A stretch of 64,000 nucleotides of DNA from Massilia sp. BJB1822 (GTDB taxonomy: Bacteria > Pseudomonadota > Gammaproteobacteria > Burkholderiales > Burkholderiaceae_D). The DNA is taken from contig NZ_JABWEB010000010.1 of assembly GCF_013369485.1 (NCBI RefSeq), positions 1 to 64,000 of the forward strand, read 5' to 3'. The translations under genes and the position numbers were made by a program. Positions 57,793-64,000 of the stretch are shown here, in pieces (positions within the stretch are counted from its first letter, which is position 1; each line of letters begins with the position of its first letter). The notes under the pieces were generated by a model. The model ran no database searches, was not told where the DNA came from, and worked only from the letters and a program-made list of their open reading frames with translations.

Positions 57793-58212
57793 ATGAAAAA
57801 GAAGCAGTTGAACGGCAGCGCTGCCGAGGTTGAGGCCGCTTTCTACGATGCACTGAACCGGGCCGATATCGAGGCGTTGATGGCCCTTTGGTCCGATGAG
57901 GATGAAATCGTCTGCATCCATCCGGGCGGCGCGCGCCTGATCGGCCACCGCGCCATCCGCGAATCCTGGACCATGATCCTGGAACAGGGCGGCCTGCACA
58001 TCCTGCCCTCGCAGCTGCACGAAACCCATACGCTGATGAGTTCGGTACACACCGTGGTCGAGGGTGTGACCGCCGCCAGCGGCGAGCCGGCCCACCTGCT
58101 CGCCACCAATGTCTATGCCAAGACGCCCAAGGGCTGGCGCATGGTGCTGCACCATGTGTCGGTTGCGCCGGGCCCCGTGCCGAATGAACCGCATGCCCAA
58201 GTCTTGCACTAA
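57793..58212 (+). CDS. NTF2/SnoaL-like protein
   Basis: The 139-residue protein has the cone-shaped alpha+beta barrel pattern of the NTF2-like superfamily: EAAFYDALNRADIEALMALW at residues 13-32, then DEIVCIHPGGARLIGHRAIRESW in short form, and the final strands WRMVLHHVSVAPG. Members are isomerase-like or binding domains; no catalytic residue set is clear. The ATG at 57793 is preceded by TGGAG and is preferred over the one at 57775. It may be co-transcribed with the zinc-finger gene. Confidence 0.75.
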   Translation: MKKKQLNGSAAEVEAAFYDALNRADIEALMALWSDEDEIVCIHPGGARLIGHRAIRESWTMILEQGGLHILPSQLHETHTLMSSVHTVVEGVTAASGEPAHLLATNVYAKTPKGWRMVLHHVSVAPGPVPNEPHAQVLH

Positions 58213-58222
58213 AACCGCGCAA

Positions 58223-58256
58223 AAGGGGTCTGTCCCCGAACGGGGACAGACCCCTT
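58223..58256. repeat. Palindromic intergenic element (16-base arms)
   Basis: AAGGGGTCTGTCCCCG at 58223-58238 and its exact complement at 58241-58256 are separated by AA. The GGGGTCTGTCCCC core is one I recall as widespread in betaproteobacterial genomes. It lies between the NTF2-like and YheT genes and could form a strong RNA hairpin. Confidence 0.85.
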
Positions 58257-58271
58257 ACAGAAGACTGCGCC

Positions 58272-59252
58272 ATGGACTATCTCGCCCCCCGCTGGCTGCC
58301 TAACGGCCATCTGCAAACCATCTATCCGGCGCTGTGCTTGCCGAAGCCGGCCGTGCATCTGCGGCGCGAGCGCTGGGACACGCCGGACGGCGATTTCATC
58401 GATGTCGATTTCGTCGACGGCGCGCCGGACCAACCCTTCGTGCTCATGTTCCACGGCCTGGAAGGCTCGTCGGCCAGCCATTACGCGCGCGCCATGATGG
58501 CCGAAGTCGCTGCGCGCGGCTGGTCGGGCGCCGTGCCCCACTTCCGCGGCTGCTCGGGCGAAGCCAACCGCGCGCCGCGCTTCTACCATTCCGGCGATGC
58601 GGCCGAAGCCGACTGGATCATCCGCCGCCTGCACCTGCGCGCCACGGGCAAGTTTTACGCGACCGGCGTTTCGCTGGGCGGCAATGTGCTGCTGCGCTGG
58701 CTGGGCGAATCCCAGCACCAGGCCGAACTGGTCGACGCCGCCTGCGCCGTCTCGGCCCCGCTCGATCTGGCGGCCGGCGGCAAGGCGCTGTCGAGCGGCC
58801 TCAACCGCCTGTACACGCGCATGTTCCTGCAAACGCTGAAACCGAAGTGCGAAGCCAAGCTGGCCCACTTTCCCGGCCTGTTCGATGTGCAGGCGCTGCG
58901 CGGCGCCAATGATTTATACGCTTTCGACAATGTGGTGACGGCGCCGCTGCACGGCTACCGCGATACCGACGATTACTGGCACCGCGCCAGCGCTCGCCAT
59001 GTGCTGGGCGATATCACCGTGCCGACCCTGGTGCTGAATGCGCAAAACGATCCCTTCCTGCCCGGCATCCACCTGCCGCGGCGGGCGGCGGCGCGGGTGC
59101 TGCTCGACTACCCGGCCGAGGGCGGCCACGTGGGCTTTGCCAGCGGCCGCCTGCCGGGCAGCCTGGGCTGGCTGCCGCGCCGCCTGTTACACTTCCTGCA
59201 TGACGGCGCCGCGACCCGCGCGCCGCACGCGGATTCCGTTTGCGAGGCATAA
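58272..59252 (+). CDS. YheT-family alpha/beta hydrolase
   Basis: The 326-residue hydrolase starts with the YheT signature APRWLPNGHLQTIYPAL at residues 5-21. It has LMFHGLEGSSASHYAR (oxyanion region), HFRGCSGEANR, the nucleophile in GVSLGGN near 138, an Asp in NAQNDPFLP near 258 and His in EGGHVGF near 283, giving a full catalytic triad. No signal peptide, so cytoplasmic. The natural substrate of YheT enzymes is unknown; esterase activity is expected. The next gene starts three bases later. Confidence 0.88.
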   Translation: MDYLAPRWLPNGHLQTIYPALCLPKPAVHLRRERWDTPDGDFIDVDFVDGAPDQPFVLMFHGLEGSSASHYARAMMAEVAARGWSGAVPHFRGCSGEANRAPRFYHSGDAAEADWIIRRLHLRATGKFYATGVSLGGNVLLRWLGESQHQAELVDAACAVSAPLDLAAGGKALSSGLNRLYTRMFLQTLKPKCEAKLAHFPGLFDVQALRGANDLYAFDNVVTAPLHGYRDTDDYWHRASARHVLGDITVPTLVLNAQNDPFLPGIHLPRRAAARVLLDYPAEGGHVGFASGRLPGSLGWLPRRLLHFLHDGAATRAPHADSVCEA

Positions 59253-59255
59253 GGC

Positions 59256-59867
59256 ATGGATGAAATTGTTCGACAGGCGATGGCCAAGTGGCCGAATGTT
59301 CCCCACTGCTACGGCTGGCTGGCGCTCGATGCGCGCGGCCACTGGCGCATGCGCGACGAGCGCGCCCAGCACCTCAACTTGGCCGGCGACAAGCTGAGCA
59401 ACCCGGCCCTGGTGGGCTTTATCGTGCGCAATTATCTGCGCGACGAGCGCGGCTGCTGGTATTTCCAGAACGGGCCGCAACGCGTCTACCTGAACCTGGA
59501 GGCGACGCCCTTCATCGCCCACACCGATCCGACGCAAGGCTTTGTGCTGCACACGGGCGATCCGCTGGGACCGGTCGATGGCGCCTGGCTCACCGAGCGC
59601 GGCGAGCTGATCCTGCGCAGCGGCCATAATGTGGCCCAGCTCGACGACCGCGACACGGCCGAAGTGCTGGAACGCCTGCGCCTGGACGGCGAACCGGCCA
59701 GCGACGATGCCCTGCTGGCCTGGCTCGATGCCAAACACGCGGGCGCCGGCCACCTGACCCTGGATATCGGCGAACGCCGCCTCAAGGTCGAGCTGCTGGC
59801 GCACGACGATGTGCCGCGCCGTCTGGGCTTCGTGCGCCTGCCTGAACCGGCGCCGGAACAGACTTAG
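59256..59867 (+). CDS. Conserved betaproteobacterial protein of unknown function
   Basis: The 203-residue soluble protein begins with MAKWPNVPHCYGWLALDARG and has RGCWYFQNGPQRVYLNLE near residue 68, a pattern I recall from a conserved protein of Burkholderiales with no known function. A C-terminal part (DIGERRLKVELLAHDDVPR) is charged. It follows the YheT gene by three bases, so the two are an operon. Its last four bases overlap the BepA-like gene on the other strand. Confidence 0.75.
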   Translation: MDEIVRQAMAKWPNVPHCYGWLALDARGHWRMRDERAQHLNLAGDKLSNPALVGFIVRNYLRDERGCWYFQNGPQRVYLNLEATPFIAHTDPTQGFVLHTGDPLGPVDGAWLTERGELILRSGHNVAQLDDRDTAEVLERLRLDGEPASDDALLAWLDAKHAGAGHLTLDIGERRLKVELLAHDDVPRRLGFVRLPEPAPEQT

Positions 59868-61456
59868 TCTTTTTTCTTCTCGCCCATGGCTTCGCGGCGG
59901 CGCGCCTGCAGCTCGCGCTCGCGCGCATCGATCACGGCCTGGTCGTAGAAGGAGGCGTCGCTGGCCTTGCGCGCCAGCACCAGCTGGTCGAGGGCGGCCA
60001 TGGTGCCGCCTTGCAGCACATAGGATTCGGCCAGCGCGATATGCTGCAGCGAGATCTTGCCCTGCTTGGAATAGGCTTGCGCCAGCAGGTCGTACAGCTC
60101 CGGCTCTTCGCGGTAGAGCTGCACCTGGTCGCGCAGGAAGCGCGCCGCATCCTCCAGCTTGCCGGATTTGATCAGCGCGTCGGCATACTGGTAGACGATG
60201 CCGCGCGACAGCGGAAAGCGCACATGGGCCGTTTCGGCTTCCTGCAAGGCTTGCTGGATCACGGCCGGCTTGTCTTCCTGCTCCAGCTTGATTTCCAGCG
60301 ATAGATAGGCCAGCACCGTGGCCGTCTGCCCCTTCGGCACCGGCGAGCTGAAGGCGCCCGGCGCCGGTGGACGGTCGATGGTGGCGCGGCATTTTTCCAG
60401 CCACTTCTGGGCGGCGGCGAAGTCGCGCTTTTTCAGCGCCACCATGGCCAGGCCATACTGGCCGGCCGCGATCTGCTGCCGGCTTTGCTGTTCGATCTGG
60501 TTTTCGAAGAAGGCCGTGGCTTCGGCCAAGCCCTTGGTGCTCTCGTCCTGCAGCACGCGGGCGCGCGAACGCACCAGAAAGAAATCGAGGTTGTCCAGGC
60601 GCTGCTTGTACGGCTGCTCGCGGATGCGGGCCTGGATGTCGGCGATACGCTCGGTGGTCAGCGGGTGGGTCAGCAGATAGGCCGGCAGCAGGTCGCTGTA
60701 ATTGCGCGTGGCCGTCTGCATGCGCTGGAAGAAGGCCACCATGCCGCTGGTATCGAAACCGGCTTCGCCCATGATCTGGAAGCCGACCCGATCAGCCTCG
60801 CGCTCGGCATCGCGGCCGAAATTGAGCTGGCGCTGGATGGCCAAGCCCTGCCCCGCCGTGAACACGCCCATGGCCGCATCGCCGCTGGACTTGGCCGCCA
60901 GCGCCGCGAGGATCATGGCCGCCAGCGGAATCAGCGAATCCTGGCGCTGCTGGCCCAGCTGGCGCGCGATATGGCGCTGCGCCACGTGGCCGATCTCGTG
61001 CGACAGCACCGAGGCCAGTTCGGATTCCGACTGGGCCGCCAACAGCAGGGCCGAGTGCACGGCGATAAAGCCGCCCGGCAGTGCGAAGGCGTTCAGCATC
61101 GGATCGCGCACGGCGAAGAAGTTGTAATTGAAATTGGCGTCGCCGCGCGCGCCGGGACGCGCCGTCACCAGGATATTACCCAGATTATTCAGGTATTCGA
61201 GGATGGGCGGATCGTCCAGGTAATCGTGGTCGCGGCGGATATCGCGCATGATTTCCTCGCCCAGCTTGCGCTCCATCACCGGCGACAAGTCTTCGCTGGC
61301 CGCCTCGCCCAGATTGGGCAGGTTCGGCGTTTTGGAGGCGGGCAATTGGGTTTGCGCCGTCGCCAGCGGAAAGGCGAGCAGCAGGGAGGCGGCGAGAGAA
61401 CTCAGCAGGCGGAGGGGGAAACGGTTTGCATTCACGGTGCTATCATACCTGTACAT
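59864..61456 (-). CDS. bepA: BepA-like exported M48 metalloprotease with TPR repeats
   Basis: This 530-residue precursor has a signal peptide (LRLLSSLAASLLLAFPLATAQ), a peptidase M48 domain with HEIGH (H153, E154, H157) and a second Glu in EREADRVGF, and a C-terminal TPR array (about 305-510). This layout is that of BepA (YfgC), which guards outer-membrane assembly and degrades stalled LptD and BamA substrates. NAFALPGGFIAVHSALL is also typical. The start at 61456 is one of several; GTG at 61435 is an alternative. It is divergent from moaC with 41 bases between. Confidence 0.88.
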   Translation of the reverse strand: MYRYDSTVNANRFPLRLLSSLAASLLLAFPLATAQTQLPASKTPNLPNLGEAASEDLSPVMERKLGEEIMRDIRRDHDYLDDPPILEYLNNLGNILVTARPGARGDANFNYNFFAVRDPMLNAFALPGGFIAVHSALLLAAQSESELASVLSHEIGHVAQRHIARQLGQQRQDSLIPLAAMILAALAAKSSGDAAMGVFTAGQGLAIQRQLNFGRDAEREADRVGFQIMGEAGFDTSGMVAFFQRMQTATRNYSDLLPAYLLTHPLTTERIADIQARIREQPYKQRLDNLDFFLVRSRARVLQDESTKGLAEATAFFENQIEQQSRQQIAAGQYGLAMVALKKRDFAAAQKWLEKCRATIDRPPAPGAFSSPVPKGQTATVLAYLSLEIKLEQEDKPAVIQQALQEAETAHVRFPLSRGIVYQYADALIKSGKLEDAARFLRDQVQLYREEPELYDLLAQAYSKQGKISLQHIALAESYVLQGGTMAALDQLVLARKASDASFYDQAVIDARERELQARRREAMGEKKKD

Positions 61457-61497
61457 TCTTAAGACCCGGCCGCACGCGGCCTTTGCTTTTTTGCGCG

Positions 61498-61986
61498 ATG
61501 AACGACCAGAATCCCGACCAGCTCACCCACTTCGACGCATCCGGCCAAGCCCATATGGTGGACGTTGGCGCCAAACAGGAAACCCACCGTATCGCCGTGG
61601 CGACCGGCAGTATCCGCATGAAAGCGGAAACCCTTGCCATTATTCTAGCGGGAACGGCCAAAAAGGGGGATGTACTGGGCATCGCCCGCATTGCCGCCAT
61701 CATGGGCGCGAAAAAGACCAGCGACCTGGTGCCGCTGTGCCACCCGCTGGCCCTGACCCGCGTCACGGTCGATTTCGAAACCGATGAGGCCGCCTCCAGC
61801 GTGCACTGCCGCGCCCAGGTCGAAACCTATGGCAAGACCGGGGTCGAGATGGAAGCGCTGACGGCCGTGCAGGTTGGCCTGCTCACGGTCTACGATATGT
61901 GCAAGGCGGTGGACAAGGGCATGGTGATGGGCGAGATCCGCGTGCGCGAGAAGCATGGCGGCAAGTCGGGGGATTGGTCCGCCTGA
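61498..61986 (+). CDS. moaC: Cyclic pyranopterin monophosphate synthase
   Basis: The 162-residue enzyme converts the MoaA product to cyclic pyranopterin monophosphate in molybdenum cofactor synthesis. MVDVGAKQETHRIAVATG at residues 20-37, KKGDVLGIARIAAIMGAKKT near 56, LVPLCHPLAL near 77, and YGKTGVEMEALTAV near 110 are intact, including the catalytic Lys and Asp region. Full length. No other moa gene is near. A LexA box follows 25 bases after the stop and belongs to the next gene. Confidence 0.93.
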   Translation: MNDQNPDQLTHFDASGQAHMVDVGAKQETHRIAVATGSIRMKAETLAIILAGTAKKGDVLGIARIAAIMGAKKTSDLVPLCHPLALTRVTVDFETDEAASSVHCRAQVETYGKTGVEMEALTAVQVGLLTVYDMCKAVDKGMVMGEIRVREKHGGKSGDWSA

Positions 61987-62030
61987 TTGCGCGGCGCGCA
62001 CCGCCTGCTATACTGTATGAATAAACAGTG
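61987..62030 (+). promoter_or_regulatory. LexA (SOS) box overlapping a candidate promoter
   Basis: TACTGTATGAATAAACAGTG at 62011-62030 holds the exact core CTGT-N8-ACAG and matches the 20-base E. coli LexA consensus at 16 positions. A candidate -10 TATACT (62009-62014) overlaps it, with TTGCGC at 61987-61992 as a weak -35, 16 bases apart. LexA bound here would block transcription of the ImmA/IrrE gene, which starts 80 bases downstream. Confidence 0.75.
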
Positions 62031-62037
62031 CAATTTA

Positions 62038-62066
62038 TTGCTATGGCATGGCTTTGCATTTAGTAT
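62038..62066 (+). promoter_or_regulatory. Second candidate promoter upstream of the ImmA/IrrE gene
   Basis: TTGCTA (62038-62043) and TAGTAT (62061-62066) are 17 bases apart, each matching the sigma-70 consensus at four of six positions. Start of transcription from it would be about 38 bases before the ATG and outside the LexA box. Confidence 0.35.
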
Positions 62067-62110
62067 GATTTGCAATATTGGTTTTTTCCTCGCACGACGG
62101 AGATATTGAG

Positions 62111-62614
62111 ATGGCGGTAACCATAGTTCGCCCTCGCACCGGCAGCGAGGCCGCAATAGAAATCCTGGAGCGGTATTGGGACGGGCGTCTTCCTGTGCGC
62201 CCGGAGCAAATCGCCGAACGCATGCAAATGGCCATGGTGGGCAGAGGCGGCGCCGGCGATGAAGGCTACAATTTCAGCGGTTTTTTTTCAGTTCGCAACG
62301 GCAAGCCGACCATTGAATACAATGTGAACGATTCGCTGGTGAGGCGGCGCTTTACGGTCGCCCATGAACTGGGGCATTACGTGCTGGGCCATCAGGATGC
62401 CCCGCGCGATTATCCAGCCAGCTTTGGCTCGAAAAATAGCAGTCCTATCGAACAGCAGGCCAACAGGTTTGCTGCAGAATTGCTGATGCCCGCTCATGTG
62501 GTCAAGTCCATGGCACTTGCAGGTTCGAATTCCTTGGACGAGCTCGCTAATATCTTTGCGGTCTCCAAGGTCGCCATGGGACACCGCCTGAGTAATCTGA
62601 GTCTCAGCCTATGA
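62111..62614 (+). CDS. ImmA/IrrE-family metallopeptidase
   Basis: The 167-residue zinc protease has RRRFTVAHELGHYVLGH with HELGH at 85-89 and the third ligand E114 in EQQANRFAAELLMP, the full ImmA/IrrE set. ImmA and IrrE cut repressors (ImmR, DdrO) after DNA damage to start phage-like, ICE or repair programmes. Here a LexA box lies upstream and no repressor gene is beside it. GGAG precedes the ATG at 62111. The gene is AT-richer than the neighbours and overlaps the two-TM gene by four bases (ATGA). It lacks the GAF-like domain of IrrE, so it is the short ImmA-like form. Confidence 0.88.
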   Translation: MAVTIVRPRTGSEAAIEILERYWDGRLPVRPEQIAERMQMAMVGRGGAGDEGYNFSGFFSVRNGKPTIEYNVNDSLVRRRFTVAHELGHYVLGHQDAPRDYPASFGSKNSSPIEQQANRFAAELLMPAHVVKSMALAGSNSLDELANIFAVSKVAMGHRLSNLSLSL

Positions 62615-63270
62615 GCAATCCGCCATCGGATTTCGCAGGAAGCGCAGAAGCGCCTGAGCACCCCGCTCTCCTCCCGCACCCCACGGAAGATCTCGCGGGT
62701 GGAGAAGATCTGGATTGGCAAACCAAGCAGGGCGTTGATTTTTTTCATAAGCAAATCAACGACATTCACCGGCTGCGCACGGCGGCCACTTTTGTTCTCA
62801 TCGGGACGCTGCTGAGTCTGATTATCGCCTTGGGCTGCACCCTCCATTCATTCACAAGGCAAATTGATAAGGCCACGCCCGCAATCAACCTGAAAGAGCT
62901 GGTGGCCACGGCTCCAGCTACTCAGGCAAACGGCATATCCACCGCCGCCCCGGCCACGGATAAGCCAGTAGCAGACGCCATCACAAGCAAAACCAGCAAT
63001 CCGTCACAACTGCATGCCGCCATCAGCGTCGATATTTCTTCAATCGGCAATTCGGTGGTCGCGGTGGTAAGTGTATTGGTCATTGCGATTGCCATACTCG
63101 CCATTTCCCTGCTGCGCGCAACCTATTCCTTATCTGTGGAAGGAGTTAGCGGAGGCAAAGCAAGCAAGGACGCCGATAATTCGGTTCCCTGGCCTGGCGT
63201 GGAAATGGTCAAAGCCGTAGGCGACGCCTTAGCGACGGCGCTCAAAGGAATGCCAGGCAAAAAGGGATGA
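62611..63270 (+). CDS. Two-TM membrane protein of unknown function, partner of the ImmA/IrrE gene
   Basis: The 219-residue protein has a polar N-terminal region (1-56) with a DWQTKQGVDFFHKQINDIH helix, TM1 at about 57-78 (ATFVLIGTLLSLIIALG), a Ser/Thr/Ala-rich periplasmic loop of about 65 residues, TM2 at about 147-169 and a cytoplasmic tail ending MPGKKG. I do not recognise a family. It overlaps the protease gene (ATGA) and must be translated with it. The layout resembles small membrane effectors of defence or toxin systems, but that is only a guess. Its codon use is less GC-biased than most of the window. Confidence 0.7.
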   Translation: MSNPPSDFAGSAEAPEHPALLPHPTEDLAGGEDLDWQTKQGVDFFHKQINDIHRLRTAATFVLIGTLLSLIIALGCTLHSFTRQIDKATPAINLKELVATAPATQANGISTAAPATDKPVADAITSKTSNPSQLHAAISVDISSIGNSVVAVVSVLVIAIAILAISLLRATYSLSVEGVSGGKASKDADNSVPWPGVEMVKAVGDALATALKGMPGKKG

Positions 63271-63303
63271 GCTTGCTGCCGTGAGCGTTGGTTACTTGCC
63301 ACA

Positions 63304-63333
63304 GTGTCAAAAGTGTTGTCAAAGGCTTATAAT
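63304..63333 (+). promoter_or_regulatory. Sigma-70 promoter of the PilZ gene
   Basis: A perfect TATAAT at 63328-63333 is preceded at 18 bases by GTGTCA (63304-63309). Transcription would start about 25 bases before the GTG at 63366. Confidence 0.55.
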
Positions 63334-63365
63334 CGGCGGATCGGCCATTCAAAAAAGGCAATCCA

Positions 63366-64000
63366 GTGAGCGGTGGGGCAGCGGCGGGCGAGGCGAAGAC
63401 GCAGGGATATGAGTTCGAGCAGATGAATCTGCAGGTCGGTGGACGCATCCAGTTCATCACCCACCGCAGCATCAAGCCGGTCCAGCATTTTTCCACCATC
63501 ATCGGCTGGCTCAAGGATGAATACCTGATCGTCAAAGTGCCGTTCGAAAACGGCGCGCCGATCGCCCTCCACGAAAACGATAAGCTCACCATCCGCGTGT
63601 TTTCCGGCGTGAATGTGTGCGCCTTCCCCTGCACCGTCGAACGCGTGTTCGGCCGCCCCCTGTTCTATGCCCACCTCTCCTTCCCGCGCAATATCCAGGG
63701 CACCAGCTTGCGCGCGGCGATGCGCGTCAAGGTCGATATTCCGGCCCAGGTGGGCTGCGACGATGGCAGCTCGCTCTCGGTCTTCCTCGTCAATCTGAGC
63801 GTCTCGGGCGCGCTGATCGAGTCGCAGCGCAAGCTGCACCAGGACGAGGGCGTGGTCGATTTGACGTTTACGCTGCTCAGCCAGCCAGGCCAGCGCCAGG
63901 TGCGCATCGGCGCCAAGGCGCTGATCCGGAATATGACGGTGCTGAAGCCGGCCAGCGTGGCGGCGGAGGAAGTGTTCAGCTATGGCGTGCAATTCGTCGA
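63366..64000 (+). CDS. PilZ-domain (YcgR-like) c-di-GMP-binding protein, 3' end cut
   Basis: The frame stays open from the GTG at 63366 to the window edge (211 codons). The N-terminal part (about 20-105) matches a YcgR-type flagellar-brake domain: LQVGGRIQFIT, IIGWLKDEYLIVKVPF, LTIRVFSG. PilZ follows with RAAMR (RxxxR) near residue 117 and NLSVSGA (N-x-S-x-x-G) near 143, the two c-di-GMP-binding motifs. Such proteins bind c-di-GMP and slow flagella or steer surface behaviour. AAAGG lies before the GTG; an ATG at 63423 is a possible shorter start. Confidence 0.85.
   Translation, partial: MSGGAAAGEAKTQGYEFEQMNLQVGGRIQFITHRSIKPVQHFSTIIGWLKDEYLIVKVPFENGAPIALHENDKLTIRVFSGVNVCAFPCTVERVFGRPLFYAHLSFPRNIQGTSLRAAMRVKVDIPAQVGCDDGSSLSVFLVNLSVSGALIESQRKLHQDEGVVDLTFTLLSQPGQRQVRIGAKALIRNMTVLKPASVAAEEVFSYGVQFV

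Noticed and set aside
61987..63270. Prophage or integrated element remnant around the ImmA/IrrE gene
   Set aside because: No integrase, repressor, structural gene or direct-repeat attachment sites were seen; moaC and the PilZ gene on either side are ordinary chromosomal genes.

Overview
The window is a high-GC, gene-dense chromosomal segment of a betaproteobacterium, most likely Oxalobacteraceae (Massilia, Duganella or Janthinobacterium relatives). The clues are a PEP-CTERM exported protein, the gene order pgk-pyk-fba-purC-purE-purK-tsaC2, Gmd/Rmd sugar genes, many c-di-GMP and two-component proteins, and two kinds of intergenic palindrome of a type I recall from that family. Only one RNA gene is visible, a tRNA-Leu(CAA). 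There is no CRISPR array, insertion sequence, integrase or replication origin. No gene-free stretch exceeds about 290 bases; the longest are 21386-21657 and 28094-28381.

Layout. 1-3.2 kb: two paralogous small exported proteins and a KimA-like permease. 3.2-5.1 kb: tRNA-Leu, a PEP-CTERM protein, and a small helix-turn-helix gene followed by a Clp N-domain gene. 5.1-9.5 kb: a Fur-box-preceded operon for iron-chelate uptake (TonB receptor, two small membrane proteins, PepSY reductase-like protein). 9.6-14.1 kb: MHYT hybrid kinase overlapping an HD-GYP response regulator. 14.2-18.4 kb (minus): gmd-rmd and two glycosyltransferases, probably for D-rhamnose glycans. 18.5-22.9 kb: DUF2214 protein, maeB, a small membrane protein, thiL. 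22.9-28.1 kb (minus): YfiR-like protein, CHASE8 histidine kinase, and a REC-PAS-GGDEF-EAL-REC protein. 28.4-33.2 kb: CinA-like amidase, UvrD-like helicase, metallophosphoesterase and an orphan TraL/TraM-like pair. 33.3-34.7 kb: SmtB-type sensor with a zinc-type CDF exporter. 34.7-43 kb: cysK, FKBP isomerase, thpR, tcdA, a hemerythrin-PdxH fusion, cfa, msrA, flavin reductase, gcdH. 43-48.4 kb (minus): OmpW, a GDSL lipoprotein and two paralogous secreted alpha/beta hydrolases. 48.6-56.3 kb (minus): the glycolysis/purine cluster with two clear terminators. 56.3-62 kb: azlCD, zinc-finger protein, NTF2-like protein, YheT hydrolase, a conserved unknown, BepA-like protease, moaC. 62-63.3 kb: an AT-richer two-gene unit, ImmA/IrrE-like protease plus a two-TM protein, behind a near-perfect LexA box. 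63.4 kb to the end: a PilZ/YcgR-like protein cut by the window edge.

The best candidates for something new are: (i) the LexA-box-controlled ImmA/IrrE plus two-TM membrane protein unit with no repressor gene beside it; (ii) the single-chain hemerythrin-PdxH fusion; (iii) the YfiR module whose CHASE8 partner is a hybrid histidine kinase rather than a diguanylate cyclase, followed by a GGDEF-EAL protein whose metal-binding Asp is Gly; (iv) the chromosomal TraL/TraM-like pair without other transfer genes; (v) the apparently leaderless, self-operator HTH/Clp-N pair. Everything here is read by eye; no database search was run.
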